The translations under genes were made by a program, and so were the position numbers. Shown here in pieces: positions 24,601 through 36,266 of a stretch of 64,000 bases of DNA; positions within the stretch are counted from its first letter, which is position 1; every line of letters starts with the position of its first letter. The notes beneath the pieces were generated by a model. The model was not told where the DNA came from. It was given only the letters and a program-made list of their open reading frames with translations, and made no database searches. Origin of the DNA: Uranotaenia lowii (lineage: Eukaryota > Arthropoda > Insecta > Diptera > Culicidae). The stretch spans positions 333,393,920 through 333,457,919 of the forward strand of contig NC_073692.1 of assembly GCF_029784155.1 (NCBI RefSeq), read 5' to 3'.

Positions 24601-27000
24601 TGGTTTCATTTATTTTTTTCAGTTCTGTATTTTTTTTATTTATTGAAATCCAAATACGTTTTAAAGCATCGCACAATGGGGAAAAAGTGTATAAACCACG
24701 AAGAATTCCAATATCATCCGTCCTACATGAACCAAATCTATGAACATATACTTTCCTTTAGTAAAATTGTTCGGAAAATCAATTAGACAAAGTTTCAGAC
24801 TCTATATCAACTTACAAACAAACAGATTACACAAGTTTACCAGCTTACAAACGGAGATATAGTGCTTTTTTCACCCCTAATTTCCCTATGTTTTGTAAAC
24901 AATAAAGAAAAACACTAATTTGGACTAGAAAATTTTGAACAAACATGAGAATAGTTTCATAGAGTTCCTATAGGACGATAGATTTCGTTTTAATGCAGGG
25001 GTATTTGAACGTGATTGATCTTTAAAATAATAGACGATTACGATCGACAGAACAAAGTGTAATTGAACTAGATTGAAGTGTGTGAAATTGCTATTTCGAA
25101 ATTTCAAAACGCGTGTGGCCTAAGCAGTTTAAATTAATTTAAAATGCACGTGTGATTGTTTTCTGATTATTTTTTAACCTGAGAAAGGTACGCAAACTTT
25201 GATGGATTTATGGAAAAATATAAATTTCTGTTCTATGTAAGAAGTTTTTATGATGTTCTTGAATTTTTTCATCCCATGCTATGCAAAAAAATTTCAATTT
25301 AGAATTTCATTAACATGTTATGAATCTAAGTTTTTTTTATAATATTTGCTTTGGCCATGATGCTTAATTTTTTCATGAAAAAGTACTAATCTGTTTGGAG
25401 GGATATAAGTTTTTTTCGATAACTTTGCAGTCTTCAACAAAACTGTTGTTAGAAAAATTTTCATTAAGTGGGTTGAGATTAACTTCCATCGCGTTAAAAA
25501 GGTATTTAAGAATAAAATCGTACTCATCTGTCCTTACGAAAATTTTGCATTTTTCTATGCAAAACCTCAAATCAAAACCAACTTTTTATAATCTTATTTT
25601 AAAACTCCTAAAAAATAAACACATCCCTTCAAACCATAAAAAAAAAATTCATGCATGCATTTCGAAATACGAAAAAAAATAGCTTTAGCACCCTTTACTT
25701 TATTTCACATTTCTTTTTCTTTCATCATGCACGATATTAAAATATTTATTAATGAAAATTCATGAACACAAATCCAGATTTGCAACAAGTTTCACAAAAA
25801 CTTTTATATTAATATATTTAAAACACCAGATAATTCATTAAATAAGCTAAAAGAAGCTATGAACTAGGTCGTGAACCTTACTTATACTAAAATGGACACG
25901 TGTTATTCAACATTTTTAATTAGGTATGCCAGCTAGAATTGTGATAATTATGTTGAATTGTTTGTTAAACATCGCTTCAAGAAATACACTTGGAAAAATG
26001 TTGAAAAAAAGTTGGATAGAAGCTGGCGAAGATGGAGTTAACCTGGCGATGGGCGATTCAATACTGCACACATTTTGAGCGAAAAAGTTATTTTTGTCAC
26101 AAATGAGTTTAAATTTTGAAGGATGCGAAGTTTTCGGAGTGTGTAATAATAAAGGTGTTTGCAAAAGTTAATTTTTTTGAAGATCTATCGAAATCTGGAT
26201 GGAAAAAAGACCAGGAAACCGGAATAAAAAAGATGCTGCCGCTCGCTGTTAAAATGCTAGAAACTGGTGTTTTTAAGAAATAACCAGAAAATTGCGTATA
26301 GTCATCACAAAACAGGAAATATATTTCTTAAATCTAGGTAGAAAAATAAAAAAACAATATGCTCTTTGAAGAAATTTGTATCGTTTTTTTTTCATGTATA
26401 CATTAGATTAGAATGTTTGTAAGAGGTTTTATCAAAAAAAAACTTATGACAAAAAATTTCTGAAGGATGGTGAAACTTTTACGGTATTTGACACGAGTTG
26501 GCTTTCTAGCTTGCAATTTTTAAATTTGTTTAAATAAAGGATATTCCTGATGATTGAAAATGCATTTGTTAAAAAATAAACTTAAGTGTGAGCGGGATAC
26601 AAAAATTGTATTTACGGCATGAAACGCTCTACACTTTTTACGTTTGTCACAATAAATTAAGGAACTAATCTCTTTACTTCTTTTACCGTTTATCGTCTAA
26701 ACCAAGAAAAAGTAAATATTATTGAGAAATACTGAAATTCACTAATATATCTCGAACTGTGACATATTGAAAGGCACTGGCCAATAATATACGTTTTGAA
26801 AAACATGGTACAAAATCCAACAACATGGAAAATTTGAGTCGATTTGGTCAAAAATTGCACTTAAGGTCACATTTAAAGTTGTGCAAAATTTCACAAAACC
26901 ATTTTTGTAATCACGAAACCTATTAAAACAAAGCGTAAGTCTCTGAATTCTCATGCATCTGTTACAATGTACGCATTTATACGCTTTATACTGAGTTTTT
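21666..27000. other. Long stretch without supported genes
   Basis: Mostly AT-rich. About 23330-24260 has more even composition and few repeats and may be retained host sequence. Frames of up to 95 codons (for example 25395-25682 and 25916-26164) have no recognisable domains and overlap each other on both strands. I see no RNA gene or clearly bounded element. Confidence 0.4.
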
Positions 27001-27112
27001 GCTTTTTTCAAAATCTTATCTTTTACCATTAAAAACGAATGTCCACTTTTTCGTGAACACTCCTCAAGATAAAATCGGTATCGAAAAAAAGCACCTTTCG
27101 ATACTGTTTTAA

Positions 27113-27835
27113 GGGGGGGGGGGGCAGGTAGGGTCTAACACTTTCAAAAAATCGATTTTTTATTTTTTTTATTTTCTTATTGTAAAACATTTCAAAAATG
27201 TTGTGTCAAATTTTCTAGTCAATTGAAGCAAAACTGTTGAAATTATAGGCCTTTATCTCCTCTTATCTAATACTGCAAGAAAGCAAGAGCAGAAACTTCA
27301 AACGCGTTTTTCTCGAAAGCACATTTTTAAAGTCAGTGGACAACGTCATTTGAAAACTACTTCACCGATTCTTTTCATATTTGGAACATATTTACTACAT
27401 ATAAAATACCAGACCCCAACGTTTTTTTTTCTTTTAAGAGATTTTACAGATAAAAAATGGCGGAATTTTTCGTGAAAAGTCGTAGTTTTTACTTCAAACA
27501 GCCACAAAAATTTCATAACATTTTTTTTAAAGTTAAATAAAAACGTTGGGGTCCAGAAAAACATCTATTAAAAATATTTTGCTCTGATTTTATGACTTCA
27601 GATGATTCTGTACTGAGATACAGTGTCCACCGCAAATCCTGTTTTCTAAAAGGCATCCTCGAAAGTGCTCCGTCACCGGCTCATTTTTCAATATTTTTCT
27701 ACGAAAAAATTACTAAATGTTCTTTTAACAATGCTCTGTATAATGCAAAAAATTTGAATACATTTGTTTGAACGATAGCTCTAAAAAAATTCGTGAAAAT
27801 GGTGTTTTTTTTACCCGTTAGACCCTACTCCCCCC
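27113..27835. mobile_element. TTAA-flanked non-autonomous element, copy 1
   Basis: TTAA lies at both borders (27109-27112 and 27836-27839). The ends are inverted: a G-run, then GTAGGGTCTAAC inward on the left, and GTTAGACCCTACTCCCCCC on the right. TTAA duplication is the hallmark of piggyBac-type transposition. Inside, CCAGACCCCAACGTTTTT (about 27410) and AAAAACGTTGGGGTCCAG (about 27540) form an inner inverted repeat. No transposase is encoded. It sits in a CR1-like relic and has a second copy at 45253-45975. Confidence 0.75.
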
Positions 27836-27839
27836 TTAA

Positions 27840-28062
27840 CCGATCAAACACAAATCGTTCATTTCCAAAATGAATTACCCAAATCTGTGCCTCAGGGGTC
27901 TCATTTAGGTCCTCTTATATTTAAACTGCTCGTAAATGACATTTTCTTTATTCTAAAACGCATTGAATACATAATAAACTCTGATGATATTAAACTATTT
28001 CTGAAAATAAAAACAACTGTTCCAGTTGTCTCTGCGTTCAATACTGCACAGTGGGCCCGACC
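27840..28062 (+). pseudogene. CR1-like reverse transcriptase relic, palm fragment
   Basis: A frame through 27884-28050 reads VPQGSHLGPLIF (RT motif B'), then LVNDI, then a decayed DDIKLF where the YADD motif C should be. The order and spacing match the better element at 38728-40700 (SGVPQGSHLGPLLF and YADDLKLF). The first catalytic Asp of the DD pair is changed to Ser, stops and frameshifts lie upstream, and the 5' part is broken by the TTAA element. The family is non-LTR, CR1/L2-like. The element is long dead. Confidence 0.75.
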
Positions 28063-29291
28063 TACTTAAGATGAATAGTAAATGTACTTTTACCACTGAT
28101 CACACTGACGTGACACTTAGAACAAAAATTTGACTATTTTGTGGCTAATTTTTTTTGTCAAATTTTGCAAGTTCGCAATACCGATAGTAGGTGGCGAACC
28201 TGCAAAATTTGACAAAAATATGCCCTTTAGGAAAAATGTACCTGTTTAACCCCATTTTAGCGTAGAAATTTCCTGTATTTTTTGAAAGTTGGATGGCATT
28301 TTCTAACTGGGATAGCATTTCTCCAAATCGATCGATGCGCACTCTGAAATCGACTCCAACAAACGAAATCGAGTGTCCAGTCAGTATGGTCAGTGCTTTT
28401 ACCATTCACCGAGATGCTGATAAGATCTGGATGTGTATGGATCATAAGCATAAGCATAACTAACTTAAGCTGGAGGGGGGGGGGGAGGTCTAGAATAAGC
28501 AGTGAAGGAGATTTCCTGCAAATTGCAAGCTGAGAATATCAATATGAGGCAAATCACCTCAAATATTAATTTTTTTTATCGCTAAATATCAGTTAGGATT
28601 TTTACGTCATGTGATATTCCTTCAGTTACTGAAGTTCAGTTTCATAGTTGTTATGAATTTTGAAAATTCAGGATTTTTGTTTAAAATACTAAATTCAATG
28701 TATTTCTTATCTGACTTTTTTCAATGATAACTGATTCTGTGTTTTAAACATATAATCTCTATTCTGATTTTTTTTTAATCACACTTATACCCCTTTGGCT
28801 TTGAGGACATCGAATGAAACTTTTGTCACATTTAGAATAACAATTGGACAACATTTTTTTCATCTGATGAGAATCATATTCATAACATCTCATGAAAAGG
28901 TTTTTTTTTGTGTTCCAAAGATATAAAATTGAAATTCGCATTTGGTGAAATTTCAGCTTTGGCCCTGATTGTAGTTTTTTTTTTAATTTACAACATTTTA
29001 TTTTTCTTAAAACTTGATTTTAAATTATGATTGAGAATAAAGACACTGATTTTTGGTTTGAATATAAAATGATTTAAATTTTAGATTTTTCAAACTCTTA
29101 AATCTTATAAGGTTTTGAATGCATTTAAACAAAAATCGAATCATAGGGGCCCTCGAGAAAAATTGCCCCAGGCCTCCCGATGGCTTAATCCAGCCCTGCT
29201 TATCATCGAAACAAATTAGGGAGTAAACCAGTATGTAAATCCCTTGAGAAAAAAAAAAAAATAAAAAAAAGTGAACCAGTACAAAAATGAA
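28063..29291. other. Sequence interrupting the CR1 relic
   Basis: About 1.2 kb separates two parts of the relic that are almost adjacent in the intact element, so most of this was probably inserted. It contains a hairpin (28153-28217), a G11 tract near 28474 and AT-rich DNA. I cannot define its ends. Confidence 0.4.
28153..28217. repeat. Hairpin with 24-bp arms
   Basis: TTTTGTCAAATTTTGCAAGT (28153 on) and its inverted copy (28194-28217) match over 24 bases with one mismatch, around a 17-base loop. Confidence 0.8.
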
Positions 29292-29556
29292 AAATTGTAA
29301 GAGATCTCGTCGTCATACTGCATTCGAAACTCACGTTTGTAGAACATCAATACACTACTATCGATAAAGTAATTTGCATTTTAGGATTTTTTAAGCAATT
29401 CAGTAACCATTTACAATACCCATGCACGATAAAGTCTTTTTATATCGTCCTTTGTTCAATCGATATTGAAGTATTGTTGCTTCATATTGAATTCTTATTC
29501 AAATTTTCACGAGCAACGTCTCGAATCTGTTCAAAAACAATTAGATAAGCTCCCTT
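29292..29556 (+). pseudogene. CR1-like relic, thumb/C-terminal fragment
   Basis: One frame reads KIVRDLVVILHSKLTFVEH, then a CILGFF segment, then a decayed SILEY region (29460-29475), RLESVQK-like residues and a stop. The same order, DLGVKIDYRLTFSEH, ALGFLCRN, RSILEYAVQVW and RLERVQR, occurs in the element at 38728-40700. It continues the relic that starts at 27840. The 264-bp element at 29559-29818 lies at its right edge. Confidence 0.7.
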
Positions 29557-29558
29557 TA

Positions 29559-29818
29559 ACTCAAAAACGCATCTATCGATGTGTAGCCTTCTCAGTTGGT
29601 TATCATCTGGTTTGATACAGCCGGGGATTAATCTCTTCAAAAAATCCAAAATCTTTGGCTAAAAAAATCAAAATAAATACGACATCATAGCATCGGTGGT
29701 AGTTCACTTTCAGACTATCGACCGTACCGTTTCGCAACAAAACTACAAAACTCCGGCTGTAACGAACGCGATTATAACAAACTGAGAAGGTTACACATCG
29801 ATAGATGCGTTTCTGAGT
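29559..29818. mobile_element. Inverted-repeat MITE with roughly 48-bp arms
   Basis: The left arm (29557-29604) and right arm (29773-29820) are near-identical inverted copies. Each reads TAACTC(A)AAACGCATCTATCGATGTGTA(G/A)CCTTCTCAG inward with a few mismatches. A second short inverted pair (ACAGCCGG/CCGGCTGT) lies further in. The outermost TA on each side may be a TA target duplication. It is non-coding. Confidence 0.75.
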
Positions 29819-29962
29819 TATCGCGGATTCTATTGACCCGTTCTAAATCGTCGAGTGTGACTCTCGTAGCCAAATTATATATACTTTCTTGAATTTTTGA
29901 GACGTTGACCTACAAAAAGATGTTGTAAAGTTATTTCCAAGAACCGCATTGCCGATTATTGT

Positions 29963-30313
29963 TTGTTGTTAAATGCTTCAGTCCTTCAGAAAAAAGCGAA
30001 TTATTTCAACGGAGAATGGACAAGCAATATGTCATCCTTGCTTGTTGACTCAGATTTGCAGGCTATGAAACGTTCCCGTGATGACATAAACCAAATTGCA
30101 TCGGAGTCAATCACTAGTTTTGACGAGTTGAGGAGGAAGATTGAGGCTGAAATGAATCAATCACACTCCAGCCTGGAAGAAAAAATAGACACCTTTCGAA
30201 ATGATTTTGGTCAACGAATTGATTCCATAGAACAGGAGGCCTATCCTCAACTTTATTTACGACTCGTGCTGAAAAAATCTATCTTTTACAACTTTTTGTA
30301 TAAATATCTATAA
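29963..30313 (+). CDS. Unrecognised 116-codon frame, coiled-coil-like
   Basis: The frame begins with TTG; the first in-frame ATG is at 30029. The stretch from about residue 25 to 95 is hydrophilic and rich in Glu, Asp, Ser, Arg and Lys, with heptad-like spacing (FDELRRKIEAEM, LEEKIDTFRNDFGQRI). This is unlike the low-complexity frames around it. The C-terminal 20 residues turn hydrophobic and are probably not coding. It lies just downstream of a CR1-like relic. ORF1 proteins of CR1-type elements often carry coiled coils, so a remnant of an ORF1 is possible, as is a host exon. I do not recognise it. Confidence 0.3.
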   Translation: MLLNASVLQKKANYFNGEWTSNMSSLLVDSDLQAMKRSRDDINQIASESITSFDELRRKIEAEMNQSHSSLEEKIDTFRNDFGQRIDSIEQEAYPQLYLRLVLKKSIFYNFLYKYL

Positions 30314-32240
30314 GGGTGATAGGAAAAGATTGCACAATTTTAGCCTGCTATCACTATTTATTTGTAGTTCTCGTTTGGAAATTGAATAGAAAAAAACTGA
30401 TTCCATAAGAACATTTGTACGATAACTGGTAAAAACTAAAAAAAAGTTAAACCAACTGTTTTTTACTTGAAATCTTCCGAGTAGAAAAAAATTAATGGAT
30501 AAGAGTTCATTGCTTTTTTTTCAAGTTGAGTTTAATCTCGAATAATATCTTTCAAAATATCTCAAATAATCTGTTTGATTTCTGAGCTATGTTTTGAAAT
30601 TTATACCAATTTTTCCGGAAAACTGTATGGGTACCCTCCTTCCCATAGCTTGGATCGTTTAATGACTATCGTATTGATACTATTTCTGACTCGAAAAATT
30701 TAAAAGAATTCATTTTTATGCCAAACTACTCGGATGTTTTCGAGTTTATAAGTTCAAACCAGACCATAAATTTGGATATACGTATGTAAATAGGTTTGAA
30801 AAGCTAAATGTAAAAAACCTAGATTAACCTTGTATAAACTAAAATTTATAAGTTTCAAGTACCTATGGAGTATCTACACATTTTCGGAAGAATAATGACC
30901 AAAAAAGAGCGAAAAGGTTCATGAACAATTAAAATACAGTCCAAATAGTTCCAACCCGCGGAAACATTAAGAACCGAAGTAGGTGCTCCGGAATTTGTGA
31001 ATTATTCTCTGCATACTCGCATGCTTTCAATTAAGCCACACTTTTTCCCACTTTCCAAAGAACTGTGTGAACATCTCGTTGTCATGGTTTAGTGTTGTTT
31101 ATCCTTTCGCGAATCCACCAGCATGAGTGCATTGCAGTAGTAAAGAATTCCCTTTTGTTGATTGTTTTATATTGCTTGCTAGAAGAGTTTAAACAGCGAC
31201 CTCTACCTCGTGGAAGACTTCTGATTGCACTTTTGCTGTGGACCATCTAAGAACGAGTGAACGAATGAATGAGTGCTGCAGGGACTAAAGGAATACAAAT
31301 ATTTGCCTGATGCAATTACGGGGTCTTCCAGCTGGTCCCGTTCTTTGCTCCCTGTTCTAAATAAAAAAAAGGCTGCGGTTTACCGGGGTGGATCTAATGG
31401 AAGACTTCGAAGTAGAAGAAAGCTTGCCGTTAATTGAATGTCTTGAAAACGGAACGCGAAAGACTACGATTACTTGAACCATTTGGAATCAGAGAGTTGA
31501 TTTAATATTTTGAGTTAAAAATCTTCATGTTTTACTATATAAACTTTCCGCAGCGTCTTAAATCTTCATCAAAGGTTTAAATTCATTTTTTTTAACATAA
31601 CTTGACAAGCAGAACTCGAATAAGGAGTGGAAAACTAACAAAAAGGAGATTTATTTTTTAAATCAATTAAAGCAGAAGCTGCTTTCCAAGAAAAGTCGCA
31701 TCTGGGAAACTTTTCTTCACGTTGATGCTTACAGCCAGGAAAACTTTTTGAAGAATTAGACATCTCTTCCCACGCCCACGTCTGCAATTATGAGAGTCCG
31801 TTTTTTTGGTGAGGATATTCGAACTAGAGGCGATATTCCCTCATTGCTCCATTTGATAAATGGCCTCTCGCAGTTTTGAAGGTTGCAGATTTCTGCTAAT
31901 TAAAGATCGGACAACAGCTTACGGGCAACAAGGGAGGCGCAATTGAAAAACGGAAGATAATTTGTCAATCAAAGTTTCACCTAGGGGTATTGTAAGGAAG
32001 AATTGATTTAAAAGTTATATTGAATTTGAATCCTCGTTGAACAGCCTTTTGCGGAATCAGAACCTGAATTTGAATTAATTATTCAAATTGAACAGGAAGC
32101 ATCGTGCCCAAAAAGGATAAAGGTTACACGCGTTTACAAAATTTTCCGATGAAATGAATAAATCAACGAACAGTGTGGGCGGCGAAAATTTATTTGAGAA
32201 ACATTATTTTAATCTTTCTTCGAAATGAAGACGGTAGCCA
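30314..32240. other. No supported gene; partly unique sequence
   Basis: AT-rich to about 30950. From 30950 to 32000 the composition is more even and the sequence non-repetitive, so it may be retained host DNA. No frame shows a domain. Confidence 0.35.
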
Positions 32241-32242
32241 AG

Positions 32243-33138
32243 GTACCGTTATCCGGGGTAATATTGATCACTTTTTTTTAATAGTTTTCGATTATTTTTC
32301 TGTAGAGAAGAGTGTGGCATGTTTCACATTTTTAAAATCAGTACTAGACTCCTCTGAACGTTAAAAATGGTTGTCGAAATCTATTAAACTACTCTAAATT
32401 TGGTTTAAAAATCGATTTCGTCTCTGTTTAGAATTTGATGCTTTGAGATAACATTGATCAGTCTGTATTTTGAAGGTTTTAACGAGTTTTCTTGTTCAAA
32501 AAACCATCATAATATTTTCAAATGCTTGTATATGAATTTTACCTCGCTTTTTAACGTTTTCTTAAAAAAAATTATAATCTGAAAAAGAACTATTATGGTG
32601 CATACATTAAGGGGCAAAAATTAAAATAATTTGTTAAATAGTTTGAGTTACAAAATTCAAATGAAAATTTACCTCTAGGCCCTCACACTATTTACACTTT
32701 CATTTTTTCTTCAAAGTAAATCATTTGATAGGATTCCTATTCATTTGTCCAATGCGGGCGTACTCTTGGAAAACGTCTTTATTTTTTAAACTTAACAAAC
32801 TTAACACTAAATGACTATAAAAATATCACTAAACATATACAAAGTAAAAAAATTGTTCTTCCACATTCAACAACCCGATGGCTTCTAAATGCTTTTTGGT
32901 TTCATCAGGAGAGCTGTTTGTTTGCGAGCCTTGAAAAAAAAGATATTTTAAGATTTTGAAATTACATTTCTACTAACAGAAAAAAAATTTTATACACAAA
33001 CCAAATTTTGTCTATTTCAAATTCAAACAAAAGGCTTTCAAACGTAGAAAACAGTATTAAAAAATCCAAACTATAGACTGAGTTATTGATTGTAATGTGC
33101 AAAAATTTAAAGTTGATAAAAGTTACCCCGTTTTACGA
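32243..33138. mobile_element. Probable TA-flanked element related to the 7270 family
   Basis: The left end TACCGTTATCCGGGGTAATA (32243 on) matches the reverse complement of the right end, TATCGTAAAACGGGGTAACT (reading leftward from 33140), with several mismatches. Size (about 0.9 kb), the TA border and the CCGT..ACGGGG signature resemble the element at 7270-8222. The interior is AT-rich and non-coding, and its sequence is not clearly shared with that family. Confidence 0.5.
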
Positions 33139-33142
33139 TACC

Positions 33143-34197
33143 AAAAAATGTAGTAAACGGACAGGAGGATTATAATACGTATACACATTTAAAACATTTT
33201 TTTAATGAAAATTTACAAAAAAATATGTTGCCTTTTTTGAATTTCTTCTTCCCTTGCGCTGTATAAAAAAATTTCAAATTTCTTGTTTATTTTTGATAAA
33301 ATAGCTGACTACAACTTCGCTCAAGACCATAAACCGTATCAATTTATGAAAAAAGGTTTTATTGGGACGTTTCTTCTAAAAATAAATATGAAAAAAAAAA
33401 CTCTTTCCTTGGTGAAATAACCGGCATTGCTTCCAGGCATCAGACCTCCGGACAGGTCCACACATTTTACGATCATGGACAGTATTTATATTAACATGAT
33501 CTGTAAAGATCGAAAGTGCAAAAAAAAAAGAACCAAAGAGGAGGATAAACGCAACAATACGCGTGGTAAATACACGATGAGACAAAATACCAATCAGGAA
33601 GAATTATTCAATAAGTTAACAACCCAATATTGGGTGGAACTAAAATGAGCAGCTTGTTTATAAATTGTGAGAGATAAAAATGGTGGCAAAAAGCGAGCTT
33701 GTTAGATGCTTTTTTATAGAAGTTTTTATAAAAATCAAGGCGAATATAGTGCTATTTGAAATTTTTAGAAGAAATTGGGTCAGAAAAAGAGGATCGCAAA
33801 AATGATCAATAACTATGATTGAAATTTTATCGAATTGTAAAACCAAGCGAGTTGAGAAGACAGCTTGAGATAAAATTAAAATTGAAACAGATTTAATCAA
33901 TTCATAATGAATTCTGATTCTCTAATAGTAATTTGAGTAACATTAAATAGTTTTGCCAAAATACAACGAGATGTTTGATATTAATATTTTATTTCTCTAA
34001 CAAAGATTTAAAGCAATTGAGGGAATATTGCGATTAAATTCTAGCTATACTCTATAGATATACTCAAGATTGTCAATTAGCGTTTTGACGATCGCTAGTG
34101 GAATTAACAATCGCTAGTGTCAAGTGCAGGTATGTAAGGACCTTACTGAGATACCAAATAAACGACTAAGACCAAAAAGTATCCAGTTCATGACTTG
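33143..34197. other. No recognisable feature
   Basis: AT-rich. A 73-codon frame (33427-33648, plus) is lysine/arginine-rich but starts and ends without context and has no known motif. I do not call it a gene. Confidence 0.35.
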
Positions 34198-34435
34198 ATT
34201 TTACAATTCTTATGAATCTGAATTCAGAGATTCATTCAGACACGTCTGTCACTCACAAAAATAGATCAATGACTGACATGGTTTTGTTTGCTTTGCCCTG
34301 CGTTGCCAAAATAACAAGTGTTGCCATAGAAATTAATTTTATATTACATTTATCTTCAGTGATGTCGAATACAACCATTATTTTTTTTAGTTTGATTTAT
34401 CTCTTGCATATCCTTCATCTCCTCTTCATTCCTTC
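34198..34435 (+). repeat. Dispersed repeat, copy 2
   Basis: Same family and orientation as 5669-5900: CAATTCTTATGAATCTGAAT, CACGTCTGTCACTCAC, TTTTGTTTGCTTTGCC and a GTCGAATACAACCATTATTT segment. It forms the left border of the minisatellite. Confidence 0.7.
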
Positions 34436-34495
34436 TCACCCCCATTATCAATTGAAACTTTTAGTTTACGACTTTTGTTTTTGTTAGCCATTCAA

Positions 34496-35040
34496 AGCCA
34501 ATTTGTCTTTTTCCACCGGAAGGCCAAATCAAAACAACCAATCAGCAGCAGCAGCCTTGAAAATTTGTGCTTCTAAATCAAATCCGTCTTTTCCATCGGA
34601 AGGCCAAATTAAAACAATCATCAGCCACGGCCTTAAAAATTTGTGCTTCTAAAGCCAATCCGTCTCATTCCTCCGGAAGGCCAAACCAACACAAACAATC
34701 AGCAGCAACAGCCTTAAAATCGCCATCTAACGCCAATTCGCCTTTTCCCACCAGAAGAGCATAGCAAAACAATCAGCAGCAGCAGCCTTAAACATTTGCG
34801 CTTCTAAATCAAATCCGTCTTTTTCCATCGGAAGGCCAAACCAAAAAAATCAGCAGCAGTAGTCTTAAAAATCTGCGCTTTTAAAGGCAATCCGTCTTAT
34901 TCCACCGGAAGGCAAATCAACACAAACAATCAGCAGCAGCAGCCTAAAAAACCTGCGCTTCTAAAGCCAATCCGTCTTATTCCACCGGGAGGCCAAATCA
35001 AAACAAACGATCAGCAGCAGCAGACTAACGACTGCGCCAT
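34496..35040 (+). repeat. Minisatellite, seven units of about 77-79 bp
   Basis: Each unit reads GCCAATCCGTCTTATTCCAC, then CGGAAGGCCAAATCAAAACA, then AACAATCAGCAGCAGCAGCC and a TTAAAAAT(T/C)TGCGCTTCTAAA tail. Units differ by scattered substitutions and short deletions. Direct copies of one dispersed repeat lie on both sides. The 65-codon frame in it is a by-product. Confidence 0.9.
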
Positions 35041-35042
35041 TG

Positions 35043-35235
35043 TCGTGATTTTACGAATCTCAATTCAGAAATTCACTTAGACACGTCTGTCACTCAAAAA
35101 AAAAAATAGATCAATGGCTGACTTGGTTTTGTTTGTTTTGCCTAGTGTTGCCGTAGAAATTGATTATATTTTAAATATCTTCATTGTTGCCGAATACCAC
35201 CATTATTTTTTTAATTTGATTTATCTATTGCTTTA
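35043..35235 (+). repeat. Dispersed repeat, copy 3
   Basis: Starts TGTCGTGATTTTACGAATC like copy 1, and runs to a CGAATACCACCATTATTTTT segment. It is slightly shorter than copies 1 and 2 because a block near GTGTTGCC is deleted. It forms the right border of the minisatellite. Confidence 0.7.
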
Positions 35236-35240
35236 TCACT

Positions 35241-36264
35241 AAAATATGGTGACTCCATACTTCTGATAACACCTTAACACATTTGTGCAAAAGATAGATA
35301 ATCTAGAATAGATCAATGTATTGGAATGAAAGGAAAAGGAATAAAAAATGTTCTTGAACGTATCTTTTTTACCTTAAGAAAAGTGTTTAAATTTCTGGTA
35401 AATTTAGTTAAACATTTTCCCTTTTTTGGCTTTTGATTAGGTTAGCCATTTAAACAGCTCATTATTAGACAAATTGGCATCTTACTTGAAATGTTTATTG
35501 CCCGTTGGAGTAGGTATTTGTCGTTTCTTGTGATGGTAACAAAGCACAACTTGGATTGTCTTGTTTTGCATTCTTTCCAGTAGTCCAATTTGAATCATGG
35601 AGTTCAATTGTAGAGCATAAGTCAAAGCGAGGTGAACTGATTCCACACAAATATTATATATGTTAAACTGATAGAGAACATCATGTGAAGAACAAATGTG
35701 ATCAAAAGGAAAAAGCTTCACATCCACTTGAATTTAAAGATATTTTCTTAAGCTTCTAGGCTACTCTTTAATGAACCAGGCTACTGAGCTCATTCACAAT
35801 TTTGCGAAACCCAATAATCATTTTTATGGGTTTAAAAACAATTCCAAAGTTTCGGAAATTCATGTATTTCAAACAAGAATTCACAATTTGTATTTAAACA
35901 CGCTCTCTAACCACTGCACAGGGGATCAACTCTCAAAAAAGGTGATCATGGGCTTTTTCAAGGCATAAATGTCAATGTGTTCTACAATGTTCCATTATTT
36001 TAAAAAGGCGCACATTTTTGTAACTATCATTTAATCACAATAATGTTTTCAGAAAAAAAATTGTAGATCACTCAATTAAAAACAAATTTTGAAGATGCAA
36101 AATTTTTATCTTTTAAAACAAGTTGTTTTAATTGCTTTTTTTTAACTTACCTGAAAAATCGAAAAAATCGTTTAACTTTTTCTGAAAAGAGTTTTCGATC
36201 CCAACTGCCACTTAATTTTATTACAATTGTTAAAATCAAGCACTAAATGCTTTTAAAGAACACT
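35241..36264. other. No recognisable feature
   Basis: AT-rich sequence with short frames on both strands and no supported gene, RNA or repeat boundary. Confidence 0.4.
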
Positions 36265-36266
36265 GG

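Noticed and set aside
27346..27564. Frame MFFWTPTFLFN... conserved at 45513-45707
   Set aside because: Both lie in copies of the TTAA element. Indels alter the frame between copies and the peptide shows no domain.
28470..28486. G-run considered as an element end like those of the TTAA family
   Set aside because: There is no TTAA border and no GTAGGGTCTAAC next to it.
33427..33648. Lys/Arg-rich 73-codon frame, considered as a transposase N-terminus
   Set aside because: No helix-turn-helix or catalytic motif could be identified, and there are no flanking inverted ends.
34496..35040. Regularly spaced repeat considered as a CRISPR array
   Set aside because: Units of about 78 bp repeat over their whole length with no unique spacers, and the setting is an insect genome. 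It is a minisatellite.
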